From Paenibacillus tyrphae (GTDB taxonomy: Bacteria > Bacillota > Bacilli > Paenibacillales > NBRC-103111): a stretch of DNA of 64,000 nt. A program made the translations under genes and the position numbers. The notes under the pieces were generated by a model. The model was not told the origin of the DNA. It saw only the letters and a program-made list of their open reading frames with translations, and made no database searches. The stretch is taken from assembly GCF_027925525.1 (NCBI RefSeq), contig NZ_BSDJ01000034.1, positions 23,666 to 87,665 on the forward strand, read 5' to 3'. Positions 24,325 to 32,225 of the stretch are shown piece by piece. Within the stretch, counting starts at the first letter, position 1, and the number at the start of each line of letters is the position of its first letter.

Positions 24325-24936
24325 ATGCCCAAAAAAGTCGATCTTACGGAGAGGAAAAACCAGATCGCATCCGCTACTTGGCGTGTGATATTAAAGCATG
24401 GATTGGATAAAGCATCGATCCAACAAATCGCAGATGAAGCAAGCATCTCGGCGGGAATGATCCAGCATCATTTTTCGTCAAAGGATCTATTAATTTATTA
24501 CTCCATGAAGCTGGTGTTGGATCGAGTGCATGAGAGAGCCATGACTCGGACGAAAGCTTTTCAGGGGACGGATGAAGAAGCGATCAGAAGGCTGATGAAA
24601 TTTCTCGTTCCCGTCAATCCGGAGGAGCTGTCGGAGCGTAGGGTGTGGGTTGCGTTTCTCGGCCAGTCCTTCAGCAATCCGGAGCTACTTGAATTGCAGC
24701 AGCAGATGAACCATTATACAAGGTATATCATGGGGATCATTGTCGATCTTATGGGGGAGCTCGGTTACCTTCAACCGGACTGCAACCGGGAATTGGAAGC
24801 GGAGATGGTTTATTGTTTTATCGAAGGGCTGATCATCCACGTGCTTCAAAGCCCGGAACAATACCCGGAACGAAAAGTGGATCAGCTCATCGACTATTAC
24901 TTAACGAGCAAAAGAGGGGATCAAGCGGATGGATAA
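24325..24936 (+). CDS. TetR/AcrR family transcriptional repressor
   Basis: A 203-residue regulator. The N-terminal HTH (ATWRVILKHGLDKASIQQIADEASISAGMIQHHFSSKDLL) is of the TetR type and the helical C-domain resembles BetI-like (TetR_C_6) proteins. It probably represses itself and the divergent MFS gene through the two CAATATG dyads. AAAGGAG ribosome site. Its TAA overlaps the start of the next gene by 8 bases, so the downstream membrane protein is under the same control. Confidence 0.9.
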   Translation: MPKKVDLTERKNQIASATWRVILKHGLDKASIQQIADEASISAGMIQHHFSSKDLLIYYSMKLVLDRVHERAMTRTKAFQGTDEEAIRRLMKFLVPVNPEELSERRVWVAFLGQSFSNPELLELQQQMNHYTRYIMGIIVDLMGELGYLQPDCNRELEAEMVYCFIEGLIIHVLQSPEQYPERKVDQLIDYYLTSKRGDQADG

Positions 24937-25453
24937 ATTTATGCTCATTATCCTTGCCGTCGTTATTGTGCTGATCATTCGGCAGCTCATCCCCAAAAAG
25001 GTCGATGGATTCGATCTCCTCGGACTGCCGATCATGGCCATCATTCGAACTTATGCCGGTCTGCCCGATAAATTAGACGGCCTTATTATAGGCGAATTGA
25101 TTAGTCTGCTGGCTTTAGGCGCGGTCGTCGGGTATTGGCAAGCCAAAAAAACGAAGGTGTTTTATCGCGATAACCAATTATGTACGGTCGGAGGGTATCC
25201 CTATATTATTGGCTGGATTGCGATGCTTGCCGGAAGGGTAATCATCTTGTTATTGTTTAATTTTTCTGCCTTAGTGTCATCCTTCGATGCAGGTCAAGAA
25301 CTGTTAGCGAATGAAATCGCTCGTATTGCGGCAGACTGGTTGATCTGGTCTACCATCACCGCATCGTCCATCCTATACAGCTTGACCTTGTACAGGAATC
25401 ATTCGGGAATCAGGGATTTTATTCATGAACGATTGAAAAAAGTGGGACGGTAG
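24929..25453 (+). CDS. Hypothetical membrane protein (CcdC/DUF1453-like)
   Basis: A 174-residue protein with an N-terminal transmembrane helix (MLIILAVVIVLIIRQLIP), two or three more hydrophobic segments (ELISLLALGAVVGYW; IGWIAMLAGRVIILLLF; LIWSTITASSILYSLTLY) and a basic C-terminus. The arrangement resembles DUF1453/CcdC proteins but I cannot assign it firmly. Translationally coupled to the TetR gene and ended by a strong terminator at 25593; it may belong to the same efflux response. Confidence 0.7.
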   Translation: MDKFMLIILAVVIVLIIRQLIPKKVDGFDLLGLPIMAIIRTYAGLPDKLDGLIIGELISLLALGAVVGYWQAKKTKVFYRDNQLCTVGGYPYIIGWIAMLAGRVIILLLFNFSALVSSFDAGQELLANEIARIAADWLIWSTITASSILYSLTLYRNHSGIRDFIHERLKKVGR

Positions 25454-25592
25454 CTTCTTCTTGACTCTAACGCAGCGTGATCCTTTATGAGGCAACGCGG
25501 TTGACCTCGCCGGAGATTATTGAGGGCAGCCGAGTGTTTTGAACGGATTCCGCTCAGTTGGCATTAAGGGGAACAAGTTCTTAAATTTTTCT

Positions 25593-25620
25593 GCAAGTCC
25601 TTCCAAGGACTTGCTTTTTT
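25593..25620 (+). terminator. Terminator of the tetR-membrane protein operon
   Basis: GCAAGTCCTT and AAGGACTTGC form a perfect 10-bp stem around CC (25593-25614), followed by six T. Confidence 0.88.
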
Positions 25621-25686
25621 GGCGTGGACGTAGAAAATTTAATAGGTTAGTATCGATATATGTTTATGCTGCGGAGGGATGGCAAG

Positions 25687-26541
25687 TTGCGGAAGCTTTT
25701 CAAAAACAACGCAGGCCAGATGCGGCTCGGATGGGATTTACTCTTATCCTTGCTCTTGTTCGTGGGCTTGCAATTCACAATTGCACTCGTACTATCGGTC
25801 AAATGGGGCGGCAAGTCACTCGTTTCTTCTGTTCGACCGGAGCTGATTGCCCCGCTGGGTGGAATTGCGGCCACGCTTCTGATCTGGGGACTGCTGAAAA
25901 AACGAAGCTTGCGGGATCTGGGCATGCGTTTGTCGTTGGCAGGAGCTCGTGAATTTGGTGCCGGCATTGTACTGGGCCTCGGTTTCATGTCGATGATCGC
26001 AGGGATTCTGGTGGCCGCAGGTGCGGTTACGCTTCGGATCAATCCATCCTGGAGCGCGTCCGGCCTGCTCTGGAGCCTGATGATGTTTATATGGGTTGGC
26101 TTCTCAGAGGAAATGTTTTTCCGGGGATACATCATGAAAACGATGGAAGCCTTAAAATACCGGCTGCCCTTCGCCTATATACTGTCGGCGATGTTGTTCG
26201 CTTTGATTCACCTTGGAAATAACAACGTATCGGCGTTGGCGGTTTTCAATATTTTTCTGATCGGCCTGTTATTTTCTTATATGTTTAGGATAACGGGCAA
26301 CTTATGGATGCCGATCGGTTATCATTTTGCTTGGAACTATGCGCAAGGCAGCCTTTATGGACTAGCCGTCAGCGGGAACGATGTGAACGGGGTATTCGAG
26401 GCTTCGTTTCAAACGCATATCGTCTGGCTGACCGGTGGAGACTTCGGGCCGGAAGCGGGGCTGCTGGACACGGGAATGAGCGTTCTCGGTTTTATGGTGT
26501 TGTATGCGTGGCAGAGAAAACGGCAGCGGCGTGCGACTTGA
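25687..26541 (+). CDS. CPBP family intramembrane glutamic endopeptidase
   Basis: A 284-residue membrane protease of the CAAX/Abi (CPBP) family. Motif 1 EEMFFRG (Glu-141, Glu-142, Arg-146), motif 2 ALIHLGNN (His-175) and motif 3 IGYHFAWNYAQG are all present in a multi-helix protein. Relatives act in prenyl-protein processing or bacteriocin self-immunity, and some degrade anti-sigma factors. The position before an ECF sigma/anti-sigma pair makes the last idea worth noting but unproven. TTG 25687 behind CGGAGGG fits better than ATG 25660, which has no site. A broken second copy lies at 29525-30018. Confidence 0.85.
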   Translation: MRKLFKNNAGQMRLGWDLLLSLLLFVGLQFTIALVLSVKWGGKSLVSSVRPELIAPLGGIAATLLIWGLLKKRSLRDLGMRLSLAGAREFGAGIVLGLGFMSMIAGILVAAGAVTLRINPSWSASGLLWSLMMFIWVGFSEEMFFRGYIMKTMEALKYRLPFAYILSAMLFALIHLGNNNVSALAVFNIFLIGLLFSYMFRITGNLWMPIGYHFAWNYAQGSLYGLAVSGNDVNGVFEASFQTHIVWLTGGDFGPEAGLLDTGMSVLGFMVLYAWQRKRQRRAT

Positions 26542-26645
26542 GCCAACCATGCGTTCGTTTGCAAAAAAATTTGAAGAGAACCGAACCTTTTTACGATAGA
26601 GAGGCAATATAGGGTGTAAGCTGCTTACTCAGGAGGGCCCTCTGA

Positions 26646-27221
26646 ATGCAAAGTGAGTATATGTACCAATTACTTTTAAAAATGAAAGATGGTGATCAAC
26701 AGGCGTTTCAAACGATGTATGATGCCACCTATCGGGATGTCTACCGAACCGTCTCCTTTCTAGTGGATCATCAGCAGGATCGGGAAGATGTCATGAACGA
26801 GATCTATATGCAAATGTGGACCTCACTTGCCAACTACGATACGAACCGCCCTTTCCACTTCTGGCTGCACGGTTTGGTCATCCGCCAAGTGCAGAGATTT
26901 CGGGTCAAGAGCTGGAGGAGATTCCGAATTTTTGAACGCATCCGTATCTTTTCTCGGGAAGAGCATCATTGGGATGAGCCCACGGTGATCATGGAGGGGA
27001 CGAACCAAGAGATATCACAGGCAATCCAAAAACTGACCGACAAACAGCGAACGGTGATTATCCTCCGCTTTTTTCACGACTATACTCTTGAGGAAATCGC
27101 GACATTGCTCGGTATTCCGCTGGGTACAGTCAAGTCCAGATATCATGCTGGTCTCCAGGCACTTCGAAAAAACATAGGGAATCTCCTCCCGGAAAGGATG
27201 GAACAGACCAATGCCTATTGA
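26646..27221 (+). CDS. RNA polymerase sigma factor, ECF (sigma-70) family
   Basis: A 191-residue extracytoplasmic-function sigma factor. Region 2 at about 10-90 (YRTVSFLVDHQQDREDVMNEIYMQMW) and region 4 at about 125-180 (LTDKQRTVIILRFFHDYTLEEIATLLGIPLGTVKSRYHAGLQALRK). It overlaps the next gene by 11 bases, the usual layout for a sigma with its membrane-bound antagonist. Ribosome site CAGGAGGGCC. The duplicated block at 29522 lost nearly all of this gene, so this is the only working copy seen. Confidence 0.92.
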   Translation: MQSEYMYQLLLKMKDGDQQAFQTMYDATYRDVYRTVSFLVDHQQDREDVMNEIYMQMWTSLANYDTNRPFHFWLHGLVIRQVQRFRVKSWRRFRIFERIRIFSREEHHWDEPTVIMEGTNQEISQAIQKLTDKQRTVIILRFFHDYTLEEIATLLGIPLGTVKSRYHAGLQALRKNIGNLLPERMEQTNAY

Positions 27222-28314
27222 ACGAAAAATCCGTGAACATCTGCTCAAAGAAGCAGAAACGATGGAGTGCCCTCCGGCCATTTCCAAACGAATTGAACAA
27301 TCGTATTCTCAATATTTGCAACGAAAAAGGAGCGAAAAAACCATGAAAAAACGATTAATTGGCGGAATAGTTGCTGCTGCGATTTTGATTCCAACCGCAG
27401 CATTTGCGGCCCCTCCCCTGATTGAAATGATTACCAGAAAACCAATGACCGCTGAACAAGTCAAGGTGGATGAGGTTGGCAAAGCAACACTAGAGAAGCT
27501 GTATAGCGCATTTCCCGAAACAAGATCGTTTGAGATTATCAATGCAAGCAACGCTCAAGGTGATGTACTCAAACCGGCAGACTCCACTGGTTTATCCCAA
27601 ATGAAAGTGAACCAAACAAGCATCATACTGCAGGAAAAAGGAGGAACCGGCAAAAAGATTACCCTTCATACTAACGGTATTTCGGGTGAGATTGAACACG
27701 TGGATCAAGAGAATTGGGAGCCTAAGGAGAAGCCACTCATTACTTTAACCGATAAGGAAATCAAGGCGAAGGTAGATCATCTCATTGATAAAATGTATGG
27801 TAACGTCAAAGCGTACGAGTTTGCTATGGAACAAATGGAGAACCCAAATCAAAAAACATTGATGTTGAATTACACCATAAAGGGATCAGAATCACCGTTC
27901 TACCAGGTATTTGTTCATGACAATGCAATTAATCTTACTCGGGTAGGAGGTGAACCTGCACCTTCACACATTAAAGTAGAAGGTTTATTCACTAGAGATG
28001 GTAAGCCTGATTATATTTATGATTCCATTTTGAACGATGATAAACTGTTTTCTTTGCTAAAAATTAGCCCGACAGAATTAAAAGAAGAATTTGCAAAAGG
28101 TAAATCTGTTGCGGATATTGCAGCATCTAAAAATATCTCTAAACAACAAGTGTACGAGGTGATTGCAAATACACAGGTTGAAAAACAAATGGAAGCTGAA
28201 CAAAATGGGGTAGTTCCGAAAAGCAATCGTTCAAAGGAACAAATGATGAAAGATGGTGAACGCAAATTCTTACCAGTTATTGAACACAAAAATGAAACAC
28301 CACAGAAGAAATAA
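27211..28314 (+). CDS. Membrane-anchored putative anti-sigma factor (copy 1)
   Basis: A 367-residue single-pass protein: cytoplasmic N-terminus of ~45 residues (PPAISKRIEQSYSQYLQRKR) with the expected anti-sigma position, a transmembrane helix (LIGGIVAAAILIPTAAFA, ~49-66) and an extracytoplasmic domain of ~300 residues of unknown fold. Near the end ELKEEFAKGKSVADIAASKNIS resembles a motif repeated in secreted Bacillus proteins. Overlaps the sigma gene by 11 bases. An internal ATG at 27343 with its own AAAAGGAG could give a shorter product without the cytoplasmic arm. Anti-sigma role is inferred from position and topology. Confidence 0.75.
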   Translation: MPIERKIREHLLKEAETMECPPAISKRIEQSYSQYLQRKRSEKTMKKRLIGGIVAAAILIPTAAFAAPPLIEMITRKPMTAEQVKVDEVGKATLEKLYSAFPETRSFEIINASNAQGDVLKPADSTGLSQMKVNQTSIILQEKGGTGKKITLHTNGISGEIEHVDQENWEPKEKPLITLTDKEIKAKVDHLIDKMYGNVKAYEFAMEQMENPNQKTLMLNYTIKGSESPFYQVFVHDNAINLTRVGGEPAPSHIKVEGLFTRDGKPDYIYDSILNDDKLFSLLKISPTELKEEFAKGKSVADIAASKNISKQQVYEVIANTQVEKQMEAEQNGVVPKSNRSKEQMMKDGERKFLPVIEHKNETPQKK

Positions 28315-28360
28315 CAAGTCAAGGCGGATATTCATCGAGATTAGTAAAAAAGTAATAAGA

Positions 28361-28398
28361 GGCCGGTTTCCTTAGCGTATAGGAAGCCGGTCTTTTTT
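28361..28398 (+). terminator. Terminator of the sigma/anti-sigma operon (copy 1)
   Basis: GGCCGGTTTCCT (28361-28372) pairs with AGGAAGCCGGTC (28381-28392), followed by six T. The duplicated copy is at 31169-31207. Confidence 0.85.
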
Positions 28399-28411
28399 AG
28401 ATCAAACGGGG

Positions 28412-28449
28412 CTTAGCGCACAAAATCCGCTCTGTGTTGGCGGTCGCCC
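28412..28449. repeat. Tn3-family terminal inverted repeat-like sequence
   Basis: Read on the minus strand it begins GGGCGACCGCCA and ends GCGCTAAG over exactly 38 bp, the length and end pattern of Tn3-family repeats; about 21 of 38 positions match the Tn4430 repeat as I recall it. The inner end faces left, so it would be the right end of an element containing copy 1 of the duplicated block. The surrounding 28450-28561 holds nothing else recognisable. Confidence 0.45.
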
Positions 28450-28561
28450 TGCAGCCTGCCTTCACATGGAACTTTCGGAGTGGCTTTTAAAAAGTGCTTC
28501 GTCTAACCTAAGGGAGAGTGAGCTTGGTTTACGGAATGCCGTTCGCTCGTGGCATGAAGAA

Positions 28562-28592
28562 TGCATAACAAATATTAACTTTGTGCATAGTA
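28562..28592 (+). promoter_or_regulatory. SigG-like forespore promoter
   Basis: TGCATA (28562-28567) and CATAGTA (28586-28592) with an 18-bp spacer closely resemble the SigG pattern TGAATA-17/18-CATACTA. It lies 37 bp upstream of a small gene. Confidence 0.55.
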
Positions 28593-28628
28593 AAGGCGAA
28601 CGTATGCTAAGAAGGAGGCATTTAGAGG

Positions 28629-28805
28629 ATGACAGATAGCGACAAAGAGCAAGTGGCCGAGGCGAACCGGTTGAATTATTATGATCAGACGGACGATGTG
28701 GTAAACGAAGTGCCTGCGACGACGGATGTAAACGAAGCCGTCGAGGCGATCACCTCGCATATCAATAAATACGATGTTCCAGAGGATGAATTGAAGGAAC
28801 AATAA
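28629..28805 (+). CDS. Small acidic protein, probably forespore-expressed
   Basis: A 58-residue hydrophilic acidic peptide starting MTDSDKEQVAEANRLNYYDQ and ending in ELKEQ. It has an AAGGAGG ribosome site (spacing 10), a SigG-like promoter upstream and a hairpin with eight T just downstream (28812-28852). No Cys, no membrane segment and no family I recognise. Size, charge and promoter fit a small sporulation protein, which is inference. Its reading frame and signals make it a real gene despite its size. Confidence 0.65.
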   Translation: MTDSDKEQVAEANRLNYYDQTDDVVNEVPATTDVNEAVEAITSHINKYDVPEDELKEQ

Positions 28806-28811
28806 GAAGGT

Positions 28812-28852
28812 CCAAGCACGTATCAGGATAAGCCTGGTGCGTTTTTTTTACG
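28812..28852 (+). terminator. Probable terminator after the small acidic gene
   Basis: An imperfect hairpin built on CAGG-ATAAG-CCTG with outer CAC/GTG pairing is followed by eight T. Confidence 0.45.
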
Positions 28853-28873
28853 CTAAAAACGTACGCTAAGCGA

Positions 28874-28911
28874 AAATTTGATCAAACAAGTCGGAAATTT
28901 CGTACGCTAAG
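28874..28911. repeat. Degenerate Tn3-type end (inner motif CGTACGCTAAG)
   Basis: CGTACGCTAAG at 28901-28911 is the inner-end motif of Tn3-family repeats, facing the tnpA relic to the right. A second CGTACGCTAAG ends at 28870. The outer GGGG is not preserved, so the end is degenerate or displaced. Confidence 0.35.
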
Positions 28912-29068
28912 GAAATTCGTTCAGAGTTTCAGCAATCCCTTGAATTACATCCTGAATTTCTACGTTTGGGCGGCTTTCTGCAAACATCGTTAATGTGTTA
29001 CAAATATCATTCGAGTCATCCTGAAAAAGTGGATCGGTGTAATGCAGACGCTTTTTACGCTCTATCAT
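28907..29068 (-). CDS. 53-residue ORF coupled to the tnpA relic
   Basis: Reads MIERKKRLHYTDPLFQDDSN and ends LNEFP. Its ATG overlaps the tnpA relic's TGA (ATGA), and its stop falls inside the CTTAGCG end motif of the transposon. The position suggests a passenger or tail gene of the Tn3-type element. No family recognised. Could be a chance frame; the overlap and the exact fit between tnpA and the element end argue for a real ancestral gene. Confidence 0.35.
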   Translation of the reverse strand: MIERKKRLHYTDPLFQDDSNDICNTLTMFAESRPNVEIQDVIQGIAETLNEFP

Positions 29069-29524
29069 CCATTTTCAATTGAAATCTGTTTAAGAGGCCG
29101 TAATCCTTTCATGGCAGCGATTTGTTTAATATCAAACTTGTATTCGCCTAAGAAATTGATGTGTTCCCATCCGAGAGGGAAATATGTTTCAAAAATTCTT
29201 CATTCAATTGCTTATGGCTCTTTCTATATTCCGTTGCTTGTGTCAAATAAACCGTATTCCATGCACTGATTGCATTAGATGAGGATATTCAATGCGCCGG
29301 GCCGTTGGAGCTGGTCTTGCAGAGGACGTTCACGCAGCTCGCCGTGCTTGCCAAAAAAGATCGCTCTGGCCAATGCGTTCATCGCTTCTCCTTTGTTCAA
29401 ACCCCGGTTGACCTTTCCGCGCCGCGGCTTCTCCAGTTTCGGAAAATCGCCGGACTTTCCGATGGTATACAGCTTGGAATCAGGAAGGCCGCGTAGGCGC
29501 GGCACAAAGCAGAAACCAAGAAGG
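29065..29524 (-). pseudogene. tnpA: Tn3-family transposase TnpA relic, C-terminal part
   Basis: The minus strand encodes, in pieces, LLGFCFVPRLRGLPDSKLY, then VNRGLNKGEAMNALARAIFF, GKHGELRERPLQDQLQR and NAISAWNTVYLTQATEY, then (after a one-base frameshift near 29180) GWEHINFLGEYKFD. These are the conserved C-terminal blocks of Tn3-type DDE transposases. A deletion has removed 60 or more residues between the LLGF and GLNKGE blocks, and a second frameshift separates the LNILI and NAISAW pieces. The upstream end stops abruptly at the duplicated CPBP sequence. The matching N-terminal part lies at 31222-31786, beyond that insert. Confidence 0.85.
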
Positions 29525-30018
29525 ATTGCGGGGATTCTGGTGGCCGCGGGTGCGGTTACGCTTCGGATCAATCCATCGTGGAATGCGTCCGGCCTGCTCT
29601 GGAGCGCCTCATGATGTTTATAGGGGGCGGCTTTTCGGAGGAAATGTTTTTCCAGGGTAGAAATAACGACATATCGGCTTTGGTGGTTTTCAATCTTTTT
29701 CTGACTGAAATGTTATTTTCTTGCATGTTTGCGATAACGGGCAACTTATGGATGCCGATCGGCTATCATTTTGCTTGGAACTATGCGCAAGGCAGCCTTT
29801 ATGGACTAGCCGTCAGCGGGAACGATGTGAATGGGGTATTCGAGGCTTCGTTTCAAACGCATATAGGCTGGCTTACCAGCGGAGACTCCGGGCCGGAAGC
29901 GGGGCTGCTGGATACGGGAATGAGTGTTCTCGGTTTTATGGTGTTGCATGCGTTCGTTTGCAAAAAAAATATGAAGAGACCGAACCATTTTCCGACAGAG
30001 AGACAATATAGGGTGTAA
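29525..30018 (+). pseudogene. CPBP protease pseudogene (copy 2)
   Basis: Lacks the first ~105 residues of the intact gene at 25687, has an extra base-level shift near 29605 and an internal deletion that joins EEMFFQG directly to NNDISAL. This removes motif 2 (ALIHLG) and changes the motif 1 arginine. The C-terminal 100 residues (ITGNLWMPIGYHFAWNYAQG) remain close to copy 1. No ribosome site for the remaining open frame. Not functional. Confidence 0.88.
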
Positions 30019-30040
30019 GCTTACTCAGAGGGCCCCTGAG

Positions 30041-30092
30041 AAGATTCATGAATGAGATCTATAGGCAATGTGGACCTCACTTGCCAATTACG
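30041..30092 (+). pseudogene. ECF sigma factor remnant (copy 2)
   Basis: Only about 50 bases survive, matching copy 1 around 26790-26840 (the region-2 sequence encoding DVMNEIYMQMWTSLANYD), then jumping straight into the anti-sigma coding sequence at CGAATTGAACAATCG. Region 4 is entirely lost. Confidence 0.8.
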
Positions 30093-30147
30093 ACGAATTG
30101 AACAATCGTATTCTCAATATTTGCAACAAAAAAGGAGCGAAAAAACT

Positions 30148-31122
30148 ATGAAAAAACAATTAATTGGCGGAATAGTTGCTGCCGCGATTTTGATTCCAAC
30201 CGCAGCATTTGCGGCCCCTCCCCTGATTGAAATGGTTACTAGAAAACCAATGACCACTGAACAAGTCAAGGTGGATAAGGTTGGCAAGGCAACACTTGAG
30301 AAGCTGTATAGCGCATTTCCCGAAACAAAATCGTTTGAGATTATCGATGCAAGCAACGCTCAAGGTGATGTACTCAATCCGGCAGGCTCCTCTGGTTTAT
30401 CCCAAATGAAAGTGAACCAAACAAGCATCATACTGCAGGAAAAAAGAGGAACCGGCAAAAAGATTACCCTTCATACTAACGGTATTTCGGGTGAGATTGA
30501 ACACGTGGATCAAGAGAATTGGGAGCCTAAGGAGAAGCCACTCATTACTTTAACCGATCGGGAAATCAAGGCGAAGGTCGATCATCTCATTGATAAAATG
30601 TATGGTAACGTCAAAGCGTACGAGTTTGCTATGGAACAAATGGAGAACTCAAATCAACAAAAAACATTGATGTTGAATTACAGCATAAAGGGATCAGAAT
30701 CACCGTTCTACCAGGTAATGGTTCATGACAATGCAATTAATCTTACTCGGGTAGGAGGCGAACCTGCACCTTCACACATTAAAGTAGAAGGTTTATTCAC
30801 TAGAGATGGTAAGCCTGATTATACTTATGATTCCATTTTGAACGATGATAAACTGTTTTCTTTACTAAAAATTAGCCCGACAGAATTAAAAGAAGAATTA
30901 GCAAAAGGTAAATCTGTTGCGGATATTGCAGCATCTAAAAATATCTCTAAACAACAAGTGTACGAGGTGATTGCAAATACACAGGTTGAAAAACAAATGG
31001 AAGCTGAACAAAATGGGGTAGTTCCTAACAACAATCGCTCAAAGGAACAAATGTTAAAAGATATTGAACCAAAATTATTGCCAGTCATTGAACGCAAAAA
31101 TGAAACACCACAGAAGAAATAA
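30148..31122 (+). CDS. Anti-sigma-like exported/membrane protein, copy 2 (orphaned)
   Basis: A 324-residue product from ATG 30148, preceded by AAAAAGGAG. It starts directly at the hydrophobic segment (MKKQLIGGIVAAAILIPTAA), so it would be a secreted or N-anchored form without the cytoplasmic sigma-binding arm. The open frame extends upstream to 30052 through sigma-gene debris, without a ribosome site. The frame is intact through the extracytoplasmic domain with only conservative changes from copy 1 (for example MITRKPMTAE to MVTRKPMTTE), which suggests either recent duplication or retained function. Confidence 0.65.
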   Translation: MKKQLIGGIVAAAILIPTAAFAAPPLIEMVTRKPMTTEQVKVDKVGKATLEKLYSAFPETKSFEIIDASNAQGDVLNPAGSSGLSQMKVNQTSIILQEKRGTGKKITLHTNGISGEIEHVDQENWEPKEKPLITLTDREIKAKVDHLIDKMYGNVKAYEFAMEQMENSNQQKTLMLNYSIKGSESPFYQVMVHDNAINLTRVGGEPAPSHIKVEGLFTRDGKPDYTYDSILNDDKLFSLLKISPTELKEELAKGKSVADIAASKNISKQQVYEVIANTQVEKQMEAEQNGVVPNNNRSKEQMLKDIEPKLLPVIERKNETPQKK

Positions 31123-31168
31123 CAAGTCAAGGCGGATATTCATCGAGATTATTAAAAAAGTAATAAGA

Positions 31169-31207
31169 GGCCGGTTTTCCTTAGTATATAGGAAGCCGGT
31201 CTTTTTT
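31169..31207 (+). terminator. Terminator (copy 2)
   Basis: GGCCGGTTTTCCT (31169-31181) pairs with AGGAAGCCGGTC (31190-31201), followed by six T. Same element as 28361-28398. Confidence 0.85.
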
Positions 31208-31221
31208 AGATCAAACGGGAC

Positions 31222-31786
31222 TTAGCACACAATGCAATCCAATTTCTCAATCTGCTCCGGAGTAAGCGACGAAATAAGCAGCTTGGATATTTTCTCCTCT
31301 GCACGCCGGCGGGCTTCCCATATCACGCGTTCAAGCGTTGTCATAGCGGGCAAAATGATTTTCTGCTTGCGCAGTTCTTCAATGGCCGTGCGCAGTAAAT
31401 AATCGGCATTCCCGTTTTCTAACGCATATTTCAACATGAATTGGGAGATTGACCGGTACTCCCGAAGCGTAAAATTCCGGTAGCCGTATGCTTACCGTAT
31501 TTCCTCCATATGTTCCCGGCGTGTCGGTTCGCGCTGGGCGTACAGTGAAAAAACATCCGGCTCTACGCAGACCTGTTTAGCGTTATAACTAAGCACCGAA
31601 TCCGGAATCATCTTGAGATCCGATAAAGACGATCCGGGGAAGCGCAGTACGGCCAATTGGACTGCAAATCCAAGACGGTTGTGATCGCGCCTGTGGTTAG
31701 TACGTGCCCAAATCCCAATCGCTGTCGGACGGGATCTGCATAAACTCCTCTCGCTGCTCTGCCGTCATTAACTCTTTACCCCTCAT
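31222..31786 (-). pseudogene. tnpA: Tn3-family transposase TnpA relic, N-terminal part
   Basis: From the ATG at 31786 (or 31768, MTAEQREEFMQIP) the minus strand reads the N-terminal domain of Tn3 transposases: SDWDLGTY, a stop and small deletion, DHNRLGFAVQLAVLRFPG, YAQREPTRREHMEEI, a stop, FTLREYRSISQFML and KIILPAMTTLERVIWEARRR, ending SSLTPEQIEKLD. It stops exactly where the duplicated block begins. Together with 29065-29524 it forms one transposase gene, minus strand, split by the 1.7-kb insert. Confidence 0.85.
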
Positions 31787-31802
31787 TGATAAACACTCTC
31801 CG

Positions 31803-32225
31803 TCATAAAAGTTCCATTTTACGTTTCAGCTTGGCTTTATCCGGATTCGTGTAGAGCAAAGTCGTGTTGATATTGGAATGACCAGCTTGGTTAGCGACCT
31901 CGATGATCACCACGTCGTTCTGGATGCCCGAGGAGATCAGAAAATCATTATAGCTGCGCAAGCTGCTAAGCTTGTGATTGATGGTCTTGGCGTTATTAAG
32001 CTTGATGTTCTTCAAGTAGCTCACGTAATCAAGCACGTTTTGCTGATACAACGCCACACATTCTTGAGTAAACCCAACTCGCCAAAGGACAGCTCGTCCT
32101 TAAGCCGATTAAGAGATCTGAAATCGATCAACTTTCTCGGAAACACAGATGTAAGCAGATGCTCAGATTCTTCGATAAACTGTCGGCAAAACCGCTGTCG
32201 CTCTGGATGCCTTCGACCGCTTGAA
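31803..32225 (-). pseudogene. tnpI: TnpI-like tyrosine recombinase relic
   Basis: The minus strand reads VLDYVSYLKNIKLNNAKTIN, then SYNDFLISSGIQNDVVI (SAM-like core-binding region), and after a deletion NQAGHSNINTTLLYTNPDKA, the C-terminal box with the nucleophile tyrosine. The catalytic Arg-Lys-His section between them is gone, and the N-terminal ~50 residues are frameshifted. A tyrosine recombinase just upstream of tnpA on the same strand is the layout of Tn4430 and Tn5401, where TnpI resolves cointegrates. Confidence 0.75.

Larger units (their letters stand above)
25996..28424. repeat. Duplicated block, copy 1 (intact)
   Basis: CPBP 3' part, ECF sigma, anti-sigma-like gene and terminator. 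The same order recurs at 29522-31231 with internal deletions. The anti-sigma segment is nearly identical between the copies, differing at only a few percent of residues. Confidence 0.9.
29522..31231. repeat. Duplicated block, copy 2 (rearranged)
   Basis: Starts within the CPBP gene (GGGATTCTGGTGGCCGC, as at 26002) and ends after the anti-sigma terminator at the cttagc-caca sequence also found at 28412. The sigma gene is almost wholly deleted. Both edges abut tnpA fragments. Confidence 0.9.

Noticed and set aside
28590..28612. Extra Tn3-type end (ATGCTAAG) upstream of the small acidic gene
   Set aside because: Only the last few bases fit and the flanking sequence is the gene's own promoter and ribosome site.
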